From Marinomonas balearica (GTDB taxonomy: Bacteria > Pseudomonadota > Gammaproteobacteria > Pseudomonadales > Marinomonadaceae), in assembly GCF_004362145.1 (NCBI RefSeq), contig NZ_SNXC01000012.1:124001-188000 (forward strand): 64,000 bases of DNA, written 5' to 3'. Made by a program: the position numbers and the translations under genes. Positions 9,251 to 17,402 of this stretch are shown here, piece by piece. Under the pieces are notes generated by a model, which was given only the letters and a program-made list of their open reading frames with translations, searched no databases and was not told the DNA's origin. The first letter of the stretch is position 1, and the number at the start of each line of letters is the position of its first letter.

Positions 9251-10200
9251 TAGTGAGACGCCTCTTCAGTTTTAGGGGCTATACGCTCAGGCAGCACAAC
9301 ACCTTCCGGTTTTGTTGCGCCGTATTCAGGCTTACCGTAGAAATCGATACGACCCATATCGCCCATGTATTCCCAGATGATGTCGAAGAACAAACCATCT
9401 TTCACAGTACCGAAATACTCAACAGGGTGATATTCAGTCGGTTCAACAAGTTTCTCGTAGCGCTCAGTTGAAAGCGCTTCGCCACTTGTTTTTACCTTCT
9501 CAACCCAAGCGTTGAAGTCTTCTTTCGTTGGCGTTGCAATTGCTTTGAACTTCATGCCAGTGAAACCATGGCCTGAATAGTTCGAAGAAATACCGTCGAA
9601 CGTACCCGCTTCATTAGCGATCAGGTGCAATTTAGTTTCCATTCCTGCCATTGAGTAGATTTGGCTACCCAGTTGCGGAATGAAGAAAGAGTTCATCGTA
9701 CCCGCTGACGTTATTTTGAATTCAACAGGCACATCTTTAGGGAATGCCAGTTCATTCACAGTCGCAATTCCTAGATCTGGGTAAATGAATAACCATTTCC
9801 AGTTCAAAGAAACGACTTCAACCGTCATGTGGTCTTCGTCTGATTCAATAGGCTTGTATGGGTTCAACGCATGCGTTGATTTATAAGTGATAACCGCCAA
9901 AATGATAATAATGACGATTGGAATGCCCCATACAACGGCTTCGATTTTAGTAGAGTGGTCCCACTTTGGTTCGTAAGCCTCACCACTGCCTTCGCGGTAT
10001 TTCCATGCGAAGTAAAGCGTCATAAGGATTACTGGGATAACTACAAGCAGCATCAGGATAGTCGCTGTAATGATCAGCTCTTTCTCCTGAGCACCGATTG
10101 AGCCTTTCGGGTCCAGCACTCCACCTTGACAGCCTGCTAGCAATGCTACCAATGCCGCCAACGCGATTTTACTTAAGTTACGAGTTAACAAGAGATTCAT
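9250..10200 (-). CDS. cyoA: Cytochrome bo3 ubiquinol oxidase subunit II (lipoprotein)
   Basis: 316 residues with a lipoprotein signal ending at Cys24 (LLAGC), two membrane helices, then a periplasmic cupredoxin domain. The CuA ligands of cytochrome c oxidases are absent, as in all CyoA proteins: the region around [24 protein letters not shown] shows no Cys-x3-Cys. This is the first gene of the operon. The upstream 195 bases hold an FNR/CRP-like site at 10333. Confidence 0.95.
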   Translation of the reverse strand: MNLLLTRNLSKIALAALVALLAGCQGGVLDPKGSIGAQEKELIITATILMLLVVIPVILMTLYFAWKYREGSGEAYEPKWDHSTKIEAVVWGIPIVIIIILAVITYKSTHALNPYKPIESDEDHMTVEVVSLNWKWLFIYPDLGIATVNELAFPKDVPVEFKITSAGTMNSFFIPQLGSQIYSMAGMETKLHLIANEAGTFDGISSNYSGHGFTGMKFKAIATPTKEDFNAWVEKVKTSGEALSTERYEKLVEPTEYHPVEYFGTVKDGLFFDIIWEYMGDMGRIDFYGKPEYGATKPEGVVLPERIAPKTEEASH

Positions 10201-10332
10201 CCTCTAACCCTATTATTTACAAAGGCTGCAAACCTAAAGGATTGCAGGCGTTCGGTCCGACCGGTAGCCGGAAACTTCCAAACCCAACGTAACACCTCAT
10301 TTCATTCATCCTATATAAAAACGCCATAAAGG

Positions 10333-10346
10333 ATGATCCAGATCAC
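10333..10346. promoter_or_regulatory. FNR/CRP-like site upstream of cyoA
   Basis: TGAT-N4-ATCA forms a perfect FNR core (ATGATCCAGATCAC), and the right half also reads ATCACA, so a CRP-type protein could bind instead. In E. coli FNR represses cyo without oxygen; the same here is inference. A second palindrome, GGAAT-gatt-ATTCC, follows at 10351-10364. Confidence 0.45.
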
Positions 10347-10395
10347 ATAGGGAATGATTATTCCTTATACGAACTGAATAGAAATTTGGTACACG

Positions 10396-10770
10396 TTAAG
10401 CGGAAAAAGGTGGCGCTCGGGTGGAATGTAGCCTTCGATGAAATGAGGGTTTTACCTCTTCATTTAGCACTACATATCCCACACTTTCAAATGGTTGAAA
10501 GAGCGCAATTTGCTCGCTGTTCATGACGAACCAGCAAACAAACATAAATAGGCTGATGACACCCCAGAAAATGTACAGGGCGTATATAGGAATGTCCTTA
10601 AGGACACTATGGAAGAAATCACTGGGGTCATAAAAGCCGCAATGAGGAAATATGATCAAGTTGGCCGTAACAACAGCATATACAAATGCATACAGGCGAG
10701 CACCCCACTTCGCATTGCGAAGGGGCTGAATCCACTCGTTTGTGCTGTTCTGCATGAATGTATTCGCCAT
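10396..10770 (-). CDS. Hypothetical two-helix membrane protein
   Basis: About 124 residues, not recognised. There are two hydrophobic segments (LYAFVYAVVTANLIIF and IYALYIFWGVISLFMFVCWFV) separated by an acidic/aromatic loop with GFYDPSDFF. A charged C-terminal tail ends RRLHSTRAPPFSA. Start: GTG 10782 adds four residues; ATG 10770 is preferred, with GAGAG upstream. It lies upstream of cyoA on the same strand, but the FNR-like site and about 195 bases separate them, so it is probably its own unit. Nothing in it indicates a function. Confidence 0.55.
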   Translation of the reverse strand: MANTFMQNSTNEWIQPLRNAKWGARLYAFVYAVVTANLIIFPHCGFYDPSDFFHSVLKDIPIYALYIFWGVISLFMFVCWFVMNSEQIALFQPFESVGYVVLNEEVKPSFHRRLHSTRAPPFSA

Positions 10771-11006
10771 AATAGCTCTCACGACCTACTCTAAACTCTG
10801 TCTGCGACAAATTTCCGTTAATTATTGGAGTAATTCGATTTACGGAATTTATTTCGAGGAAGTGTACACATTTGTCGCCATTTGCTCCAGTCCCGATTTA
10901 AATATTGGGGTATTTTCGAACGTTTTTATTCGTAAACAGGTCGAATTACATCGTTTACACTGCGTATTAATAAAAAACACGTGGAATGCTCCAATAATTT
11001 TGTTTT

Positions 11007-11042
11007 TTGAGTAATACGGATCAAGATGTTATGATATAACAT
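11007..11042 (+). promoter_or_regulatory. Sigma70 promoter overlapped by a Zur-like operator
   Basis: TTGAGT (11007-11012), 17 bases, TATGAT (11030-11035) form a good promoter. A perfect 7-3-7 palindrome, ATGTTAT-gat-ATAACAT at 11026-11042, covers the -10 box. It matches the known gammaproteobacterial Zur box (ATGTTATANTATAACAT core). This is the only regulatory structure I see in the 354-base gap before the transporter gene at 11125. Confidence 0.65.
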
Positions 11043-11124
11043 TATAATATTCATAGAACTGTTCATTTTGATACAGTCTTATACACTTTAGATACGGACA
11101 ATCACCCATAAAGGTTCATTAACA

Positions 11125-12663
11125 ATGTCTTTTAAAAAGATGCATGCGGCATTCGCTAGCTTAATCATTTTCTTTGCATCCAATATGTATGCAGACACGC
11201 CAACTTCCAGTAACACAATTAAGGTCAATGCTGCCTTTGAGTTTAACAGCATAGACCCTTCTGTAAGCGGTTATTTATATACGCGTATGCAGGTTTTAGA
11301 AACATTAGTTGATGTTAACGCCGATGGTAATCTAACCGCTGGACTGGCGACATCATGGACAACTTCAGACGACGGTCTAACTTGGAGCATCAATCTGCGC
11401 CCTGATGTTGTCTTCCATAATGGTCAGAAAATGACCGTTAAAGACGTTATAAGCAGCTTGAAAGTTGCTAAGAGAAAACAGGGACCTCTTAAATCTGCGC
11501 CAATAGACAGTATCCTTGCGGGTGATCAGGGTGAGCTGGTTATCTCGCTAACAAAACCATATAAAGTGCTTCCTGCCGCTCTAGCGCACTACTCTACTTC
11601 AATTCTTCCTGCAAAAAGCTATAGCTTCGATGATAAGTTGACTGAGCTCGTGGGCACAGGGCCGTACAAAATGTATGAGTTCAAACCACCTCATAAGCTG
11701 GTAGTGGAGAAATTTGATCAATATTGGGGACAAGTCGCTTCTGTTCCATTCGCAAGTTATTTGACAGGCCACCGAGCAGAAGCACGCGTTCTGCAAGCTC
11801 GCAGTGGGCAAGCCGATATTGTATTTGGGCTAGACCCAGCAGCGGCACCAATGCTAGCTCGTTCTAATCGAGTCGAAATCATTCAGTCTAAGTTGCCTCG
11901 CACTCTGGTTCTTAAAGTCAATGCGGCGCACCCATTTTTGAAGGAAGTCCAAGCTCGGCAGGCGCTTAGTTTAGCCATTGAGCGTAAGGGCATTTCCATG
12001 GCGGTTCTGAGAACTCCAGATTCAGCCACAACGCAGCTACTGCCATCCTCTATGTCGAACTGGTTTATTCCTAACGCACCAAAAGTAGACAAAGACCTTG
12101 ATCAAGCCCGTGCTCTTCTAAAAGAAATTGGTTGGGAAGAAAACAGTGACGGTATATTGCAGCGTGACGGCCAACCGTTTGCTCTTCACCTCATTACCTA
12201 TGCGGATCGCCCTGAATTAACCACCGTAGCGACCGCTTTACAGGCGCAATGGAAAAAACTGGGAGTGGATCTAAAAGTAGACATTACGAACTCCAGTGCG
12301 ATTCCTGCAGGACATCAAGATGGGACGCTAAACCTAGCGCTTATTGCCCGTAATTACGGATTTATTGTTGATCCTCTTTTAACACTGATTAAAGACTTCG
12401 GACAAGAATCAGGTGGTGATTGGGGGTCAATGAACTGGCACAATCCGCAAATTCAAGTCGCTCTTAAGGGGCTGGTAAACGAAAATAACCCTGATCGCTA
12501 CCGAGCAACAGCTCAAGCCTTTGCTGAAGCCGTCGCGACAGAATTACCTGTCATTCCGATTGCCTCTTACACTCAACAGACGTCCGTTAATAAACGCATT
12601 GAAGGCTTTCGTTTTGATCCATTCGAACGTAACTTCTATCTGAACAAGATAACCATTAAGTAA
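11125..12663 (+). CDS. ABC transporter periplasmic binding protein, family 5 (nickel/peptide/opine type)
   Basis: A 512-residue SBP_bac_5 protein with a signal peptide cleaved near SNMYADTP. Family features include the VLETLVDVNADGNLTAGLATSWTTSDDGLTW opening, LRPDVVFHNGQKMTVKDV and GTGPYKMYEF. Relatives bind dipeptides, nickel chelates, haem or opine metallophores, and the pocket cannot be read by eye. It is the first gene of a four-gene importer operon. A Zur-like operator on its promoter suggests uptake of a zinc complex; nickel for the urease further downstream is the competing idea. Confidence 0.85.
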   Translation: MSFKKMHAAFASLIIFFASNMYADTPTSSNTIKVNAAFEFNSIDPSVSGYLYTRMQVLETLVDVNADGNLTAGLATSWTTSDDGLTWSINLRPDVVFHNGQKMTVKDVISSLKVAKRKQGPLKSAPIDSILAGDQGELVISLTKPYKVLPAALAHYSTSILPAKSYSFDDKLTELVGTGPYKMYEFKPPHKLVVEKFDQYWGQVASVPFASYLTGHRAEARVLQARSGQADIVFGLDPAAAPMLARSNRVEIIQSKLPRTLVLKVNAAHPFLKEVQARQALSLAIERKGISMAVLRTPDSATTQLLPSSMSNWFIPNAPKVDKDLDQARALLKEIGWEENSDGILQRDGQPFALHLITYADRPELTTVATALQAQWKKLGVDLKVDITNSSAIPAGHQDGTLNLALIARNYGFIVDPLLTLIKDFGQESGGDWGSMNWHNPQIQVALKGLVNENNPDRYRATAQAFAEAVATELPVIPIASYTQQTSVNKRIEGFRFDPFERNFYLNKITIK

Positions 12664-12666
12664 CCT

Positions 12667-13608
12667 ATGAAAGACCTGTTATTTAAACGTTTTATACAGC
12701 TCATTATGGTTGCTTGGGGGGTCGGGACGCTGACCTTTATTCTGATGCGTTCGCTTCCGGGTGACATGGCGTATCGATTGGCTGCCAGTCGATACGGTCA
12801 GGATAATTTCGACTCATCAACTGCCGAGCTCATTCGCCACGAGCTCAAATTAGATCAAAGTGCATGGAGTGCTTACTTCTCATGGTTAGGCGATTTACTT
12901 CAGCTAAACCTTGGTAATTCAATGGTCAGTGACTTACCCGTTATGGACACACTTTCTCACATGCTAGGGCATTCATTGCTTTTAGCCGGAGTCGGCATGA
13001 TCATAGCCATACTGTTGGCGTTTCCATTGGGCCTTTGGGCTGCAAAATACGGAGGCTGGGCGGACAGACTCACTCTGCTTTTTTCCACGTCTGTCAGAGC
13101 GTTACCTGTGTTTGTCATAGGCGTATTGCTTATATTGGTCTTTTCACTGGAACTTGAATTGCTGCCCGTTGCAGGCTTTGGTACACCCGCTCATTTGATT
13201 CTCCCTTCGCTGGCGCTGGCTATCTCATTGGCTGCAGTTTCAAGTCGAATCATACGCAACGAAGCCAAACGTGTTTTCAATTCATCATTCTTTGAGTTCG
13301 CTCAGATCAAAGGCTTGTCTACACGAAAAGCTTTTCAAAGACACGGATGGAGGAACCTACTTGTCCCCGTTATTGCCTTTTTTGCTATTCAGTTGATTAC
13401 TGTTGTGGAAGGCGTTGTGATGATCGAATCATTGTTCTCTTGGCCGGGGATCGGACATGGGCTTGCACATGCTATTTTCGCCAGAGACATTCCTATTATT
13501 CAGGGTGCTGCCTTGCTTATGGGCATTATGTTTGTCGTGCTTAACACGCTCGTAGACATAATCAGCTATTACTTGGATCCTCGAATTAAGCAAGAGTTTT
13601 CAGAATGA
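12667..13608 (+). CDS. ABC transporter permease (DppB/NikB type)
   Basis: 313 residues with the DppB/NikB N-terminal helix and LIRHELKLDQSAWSAYFSWLGDLLQLNLGNS, followed by the binding-protein-dependent transport domain. The EAA coupling loop lies around FEFAQIKGLSTRKAFQRHGWRN. It starts three bases after the binding-protein stop and overlaps the next permease by an ATGA junction, so the proteins are made together as one importer. Confidence 0.88.
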   Translation: MKDLLFKRFIQLIMVAWGVGTLTFILMRSLPGDMAYRLAASRYGQDNFDSSTAELIRHELKLDQSAWSAYFSWLGDLLQLNLGNSMVSDLPVMDTLSHMLGHSLLLAGVGMIIAILLAFPLGLWAAKYGGWADRLTLLFSTSVRALPVFVIGVLLILVFSLELELLPVAGFGTPAHLILPSLALAISLAAVSSRIIRNEAKRVFNSSFFEFAQIKGLSTRKAFQRHGWRNLLVPVIAFFAIQLITVVEGVVMIESLFSWPGIGHGLAHAIFARDIPIIQGAALLMGIMFVVLNTLVDIISYYLDPRIKQEFSE

Positions 13609-14459
13609 TGTATACAGAAGCTAATTCACCTCCGACACCGACGTTCCGACCTACTAATAGAGTGAAAAAAGCGTTCCGTTCAGCGACGTCCCAACAGTGG
13701 TTTGGTTTCGCGATCCTCGCGACCTTACTGATATTTTCGTTCTTAGCCCCGCACTTTGTCTCCGTTGACGGTGCCGAACAAGATTTGGGCGCCATTTTAA
13801 CCTCACCTAACGCAGAGCACTGGCTCGGTACCGACCATTTTGGTCGCAGTATGTGGGTTCGCCTTGCAGATGCCATCGCACTGTCGTTTGGTCTTGCCGC
13901 ATTGTGTGTCCTTACTGCTTCGACAGCAGGTATCGCACTGGGCGTACTGTCCGCATGGTTCCCAACCCGCTTTGGAAAGGTTGTCGAATTACTCACAACC
14001 ATTTTGCTCGCCTTACCAGGCCTAGTACTGGTTTTGATTTTTGCCGCGATCGTACCCGGCTCCTTCTGGATGCTTTACTTTGCGATCGCACTGATCCAAT
14101 GGGTGGAATACTACCGAGTCGTACGAGCAATCTGCCAACCTCTTATTCATTCGCCCGAAATGGAAGCATCGCAGCTGATGGGATTCGGTCGTTGGTATTG
14201 CTTTAAACGCCATTTACTGCCCGCGATCTTACCTCAAGTTCTAACCATTGCTGCATTTGGTGCTGCAAATGCCATCTTGATGATGGCGTCGTTGGGGTTT
14301 GTCTACGTCGGTATTCAACCGCCGCTAGCAGAGCTGGGCTTGATGACCGTTGAGCTTTTCCCATACTACAGCGACGCGCCTTGGTTACTCGCAGAACCCT
14401 TAGTCAGCCTTGCGGCTATGGTTCTTGGTTGTCAGCTGCTAGGGAGACGCAACGCATGA
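13605..14459 (+). CDS. ABC transporter permease (DppC/NikC type)
   Basis: 284 residues. The N-terminal OppC-like helix is followed by the typical LTSPNAEHWLGTDHFGRSMWVRL segment and the permease domain. The EAA loop is near MEASQLMGFGRWYCFKRHLLP. Its start overlaps the upstream stop and its stop overlaps the ATPase start (ATGA), as in tightly coupled transporter operons. It forms the membrane heterodimer with the preceding gene product. Confidence 0.88.
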   Translation: MMYTEANSPPTPTFRPTNRVKKAFRSATSQQWFGFAILATLLIFSFLAPHFVSVDGAEQDLGAILTSPNAEHWLGTDHFGRSMWVRLADAIALSFGLAALCVLTASTAGIALGVLSAWFPTRFGKVVELLTTILLALPGLVLVLIFAAIVPGSFWMLYFAIALIQWVEYYRVVRAICQPLIHSPEMEASQLMGFGRWYCFKRHLLPAILPQVLTIAAFGAANAILMMASLGFVYVGIQPPLAELGLMTVELFPYYSDAPWLLAEPLVSLAAMVLGCQLLGRRNA

Positions 14460-15835
14460 GCCTTTTAAACATCTCAAATGTGTCGGTTTATGTCGGTGAC
14501 ACTCAATTACTTGCTCCCGTGACACTTACGCTGCAAGAAGGCGAACGCCTTACTATTTTAGGGCAGACAGGTTCCGGAAAAAGTCTTTTAGCCCAAGCAA
14601 TCATGGGGAATCTGCCTAAAGCACTCACACGACGTGGCCAAATCGACCTTTTCGGAAAAACCAATCTTTCGCTTAAGGAACAAAAGGCAATGTGGGGCAA
14701 ACAAATCAGTATGCTTCCGCAAGAACCTTGGAACTCGTTAGACCCGTTGATGAGCGCCGAACGCCAGTTAACCGACACAGAATACTATGTGGCCGGAAAG
14801 ACATGGTCGACCGCGTTATCCGATTCGCTCGCAAAGCTGAAAAAGCTGGGGTTAGGTCACATCGGTCAAAAACGAGTTGATCAACTGTCAGGCGGTATGG
14901 CTCAACGTGTTGCTATTGCCTGCGCAACTGCTGGCGGCGCAAAGCTTGTCATAGCAGATGAGCCAACAAAAGGCTTAGATGTATCTCGTCGTGATCAAGT
15001 TGTTGCTTCGTTAAAAGAACAAACAGAGGGTGGCGCACTACTGACGATCACCCATGACGTTGCCGTTGCAAGACAATTACCCGGTAAGCTTATGGTGGTA
15101 AAAAATGGGCGCGTTGTTGAGCAAGGAGAATCAAACGACATTCTGTCCAACCCCGCTCACGATTTTACCAAAGCGCTGATTGAAGCCGACCCTTTGCAAT
15201 GGCCTAACAGCGAGAACTTAGCGTCTAGCCAAGAAAAACTTATTTCTGCGGACGCTATTTCCGTCAAACGAGGCAAACAAACACTCTTTAATGGACTCTC
15301 TCTCGATATTCATAAAAACGAGGTTGTTGGCATTGTAGGCGACAGTGGTTGTGGCAAGAGCACGTTAGGAGATGCGCTCCTTGGACTATTGCCCGTTGAA
15401 AGCGGCTGCGTTGTAAAGCATGAGGAGACTCAACCACAGCGCTGGCAAAAGCTCTATCAAGACCCGACGGCCTCGGTCACGCATTCTGTTTCATTGCAAA
15501 CCTTGCTAGAGGATCTCATTAAGTTACATAAGTTGGATGCAAGCAAAGCCACGCCGCTTATGAAACGCTTAGGGCTAACCCATGAGCTGATGCAACGTAC
15601 AGCATCGGAAGTGTCTGGAGGGGAGCTACAGCGCTTTTGTTTGCTGCGCGCCTTGATGCTAGAGCCCGTGTTTTTATTTGCAGATGAGCCGACTTCGCGG
15701 CTTGATCCATTAACTCAAAAAGACGTCAGTGAACTACTGGTTCAAGTGGCAAAAGAGCAAGGCTGTAGTGTTGTTCTCGTCAGCCACGACCCAAATATGA
15801 TCGAAAAACGCTGTGACCGAGTGATCCGACTCTAA
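14456..15835 (+). CDS. Fused double ABC ATPase of the nickel/peptide-type importer
   Basis: 459 residues containing two complete ABC domains, equivalent to DppD and DppF joined. The first half has Walker A GQTGSGKS (residues 36-43), signature LSGGMAQR, and LVIADEPTKGLD. The second has GDSGCGKST, VSGGELQR, and FADEPTSRLD. A long in-frame extension upstream is rejected because ATG 14456 overlaps the permease stop (ATGA). The iron-sulfur-type Cys cluster seen at the C-terminus of many DppD/DppF proteins is not evident. An intrinsic terminator follows. Confidence 0.88.
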   Translation: MSLLNISNVSVYVGDTQLLAPVTLTLQEGERLTILGQTGSGKSLLAQAIMGNLPKALTRRGQIDLFGKTNLSLKEQKAMWGKQISMLPQEPWNSLDPLMSAERQLTDTEYYVAGKTWSTALSDSLAKLKKLGLGHIGQKRVDQLSGGMAQRVAIACATAGGAKLVIADEPTKGLDVSRRDQVVASLKEQTEGGALLTITHDVAVARQLPGKLMVVKNGRVVEQGESNDILSNPAHDFTKALIEADPLQWPNSENLASSQEKLISADAISVKRGKQTLFNGLSLDIHKNEVVGIVGDSGCGKSTLGDALLGLLPVESGCVVKHEETQPQRWQKLYQDPTASVTHSVSLQTLLEDLIKLHKLDASKATPLMKRLGLTHELMQRTASEVSGGELQRFCLLRALMLEPVFLFADEPTSRLDPLTQKDVSELLVQVAKEQGCSVVLVSHDPNMIEKRCDRVIRL

Positions 15836-15881
15836 ACACGTTCATCGAAACCTTGCAGAGGGTGTTTTTCACCTTCTTTTC

Positions 15882-15906
15882 GCGGGCAATTTTTGCCCGC
15901 TTTTTT
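15882..15906 (+). terminator. Intrinsic terminator of the ABC transporter operon
   Basis: A perfect 8-bp stem, GCGGGCAA/TTGCCCGC, with a three-base loop is followed by six T, 46 bases after the ATPase stop. Confidence 0.92.
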
Positions 15907-15931
15907 ATGCTTGTCACAAATGCAGAGTGAT

Positions 15932-16264
15932 TCAGTGTCCACCGGTTTTAGAAAATAAGTTGATCACCACGACTCCGCCGAGAATCATCGCTATGCCAAT
16001 AAACGCCGGTGCATCAAGCTTCTGCTCAAATAAGACCCAACCTAAAAGAGCCGTGAGTACAATGCCAAGCCCCGCCCAGATAGCATAAGCAATGCCCACT
16101 GACATCGACTTCAGTACCACCGATAAGAAATAAAATGCCACCGCATAACCAATCACAACGATCACACTCGGCACCAAGCGGCTAAAGCCATCACTGGCCT
16201 TTAAAGCGGTCGTCGCCATAACCTCAGCACCAATGGCAATAATAAGAAATAACCACGTTTTCAT
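15932..16264 (-). CDS. Small multidrug resistance (SMR) exporter, EmrE-like
   Basis: A 110-residue four-helix protein. Starting at ATG 16264 puts the essential membrane glutamate at residue 14 (IAIGAE), exactly as in EmrE. An AGAGGTG ribosome site six bases upstream supports this start over one at 16273. WAGLGIVLTALLGWVLFEQKLD is the conserved third-helix region. It likely works as an antiparallel dimer exporting lipophilic cations in exchange for protons. I checked the leader for guanidine riboswitch loops and found none, so a drug-type rather than guanidinium exporter is favoured. Confidence 0.9.
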   Translation of the reverse strand: MKTWLFLIIAIGAEVMATTALKASDGFSRLVPSVIVVIGYAVAFYFLSVVLKSMSVGIAYAIWAGLGIVLTALLGWVLFEQKLDAPAFIGIAMILGGVVVINLFSKTGGH

Positions 16265-16284
16265 ATCGCCCACCTCTTTAATAT

Positions 16285-16319
16285 TTATTATCTGAATTTA
16301 AATACTTATTGTCTGAATT
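16285..16319 (-). promoter_or_regulatory. Tandem direct repeat at the SMR promoter
   Basis: TTATTATCTGAATT (16285-16298) and TTATTGTCTGAATT (16306-16319) are 13/14 identical and start 21 bases apart, two helical turns. On the minus strand they include a possible CAGACA-17-GATAAT promoter for the SMR gene. No dedicated regulator is adjacent. Confidence 0.4.
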
Positions 16320-16496
16320 AAGGAGTAACCTCACTCTATCACGGCGAGGCGAAAAGCTTAGCATTGGTCGCGACATAAAAATTTGCGTATCAATCGGGAT
16401 CTATCAACAGTACGATTCGAGGAACTTTTCTTTCCATTGCTGTCAGATTGAAGTACGAACGCCGTTTTAAACCCACTCTTGGAAATCAGTGTTGAT

Positions 16497-17402
16497 ATGA
16501 AAGCATTCGCCCAACGTGTTTCTCTTATGGCTCTATGCACTATCGCTGTCACTGCGTGCAGCGTTCCAGAAGATATTCGTCAGAATCAGGAAAAAACAGA
16601 TCAAGTATTAGAAACGCCCGATTTGGTAAAAACGGCTTATGTTGACGCGCAGAATTCATTTGGGCCATACCGTTTGCACTACATGAGTAATGACCTACGC
16701 AAAAAATTCCGAAACACCGTTGTTTTCGTACACGGGACACCTGGGAGTTGGTCGAGTTTTTCCAAATACTATTTAGAAAAAGATTTAGAACATGAGTTCC
16801 GACTTATCTCCGTAGATCGACCCGGTTGGGGCGCATCAGGTTACGCGGGAGATTCTTTTCCTATCTCGTTGCAATCTCAGGCCACACTGATAAAACCGAT
16901 GCTTAAAGCAATTTGGAGCCTGAATGACGAGCAAAAATTCACCTTAGTCGGGCATTCTCTAGGCGGATCACTTGTTCCCTTATTGGCGGCGGAATATCCT
17001 GAATATGTCAAAAACGTCATCATTCTCGCGGGTGATATTGACCCAGAGCTCGCTGCTGCTAGATGGTATAATCACGTTTTAGACTGGGTACCATCGGCGT
17101 TAATTCCAGACATGTGGAAGCATTCAAACGACGAAGTCCTCGCCCTTTCGGACAGTCTTGAGAACAGCCAAAGTAAATTCAAAACACTCACACAACCCGT
17201 TTTGGTCTTGCAAGGCACAGACGACGAGTTAGTCCGGCCAGGAAATGCACCTCTGGCACCTAAGCTGTTTGAAAATGCACCTGTCGAGGTGAAATGGCTA
17301 AAAGGCGCAAGCCACATCATAAACCTAACGCACGTGGATGATGTGAAAAACGCCATACGCGAACTGGCGCAAAAGGAGACAGACACTCAACCTAATATTT
17401 AA
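16497..17402 (+). CDS. Alpha/beta-hydrolase fold lipoprotein
   Basis: 301 residues. A lipoprotein signal ends at the lipobox TACS (Cys21 from ATG 16497), so the enzyme is probably membrane-anchored in the envelope. The oxyanion HGTPGSW, nucleophile elbow GHSLGGS, an acidic residue in GTDDELV and a histidine in GASHIINL give a complete Ser-Asp-His triad. The substrate is unknown. A TTG at 16479 would add six residues before the signal and is not preferred. Its last codon overlaps the end of the convergent permease gene by four bases. Confidence 0.8.
   Translation: MKAFAQRVSLMALCTIAVTACSVPEDIRQNQEKTDQVLETPDLVKTAYVDAQNSFGPYRLHYMSNDLRKKFRNTVVFVHGTPGSWSSFSKYYLEKDLEHEFRLISVDRPGWGASGYAGDSFPISLQSQATLIKPMLKAIWSLNDEQKFTLVGHSLGGSLVPLLAAEYPEYVKNVIILAGDIDPELAAARWYNHVLDWVPSALIPDMWKHSNDEVLALSDSLENSQSKFKTLTQPVLVLQGTDDELVRPGNAPLAPKLFENAPVEVKWLKGASHIINLTHVDDVKNAIRELAQKETDTQPNI

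Noticed and set aside
7421..9275. Several plus-strand ORFs of 60-115 codons inside cyoB
   Set aside because: They are antisense shadows of a strongly conserved gene, with no ribosome sites or family resemblance.
10742..11014. A 90-codon plus-strand ORF in the gap before the ABC operon
   Set aside because: Overlaps the start of the minus-strand membrane protein, has unlikely composition, and covers the promoter region.
11125..15835. Naming the transporter nikABCDE because a urease is present
   Set aside because: A Zur-like operator and no NikR box argue against assuming nickel. Family-5 transporters cannot be assigned by eye.
16264..16480. Guanidine riboswitch upstream of the SMR gene
   Set aside because: No paired ACGR-loop hairpins or ykkC-like core could be seen in the leader.
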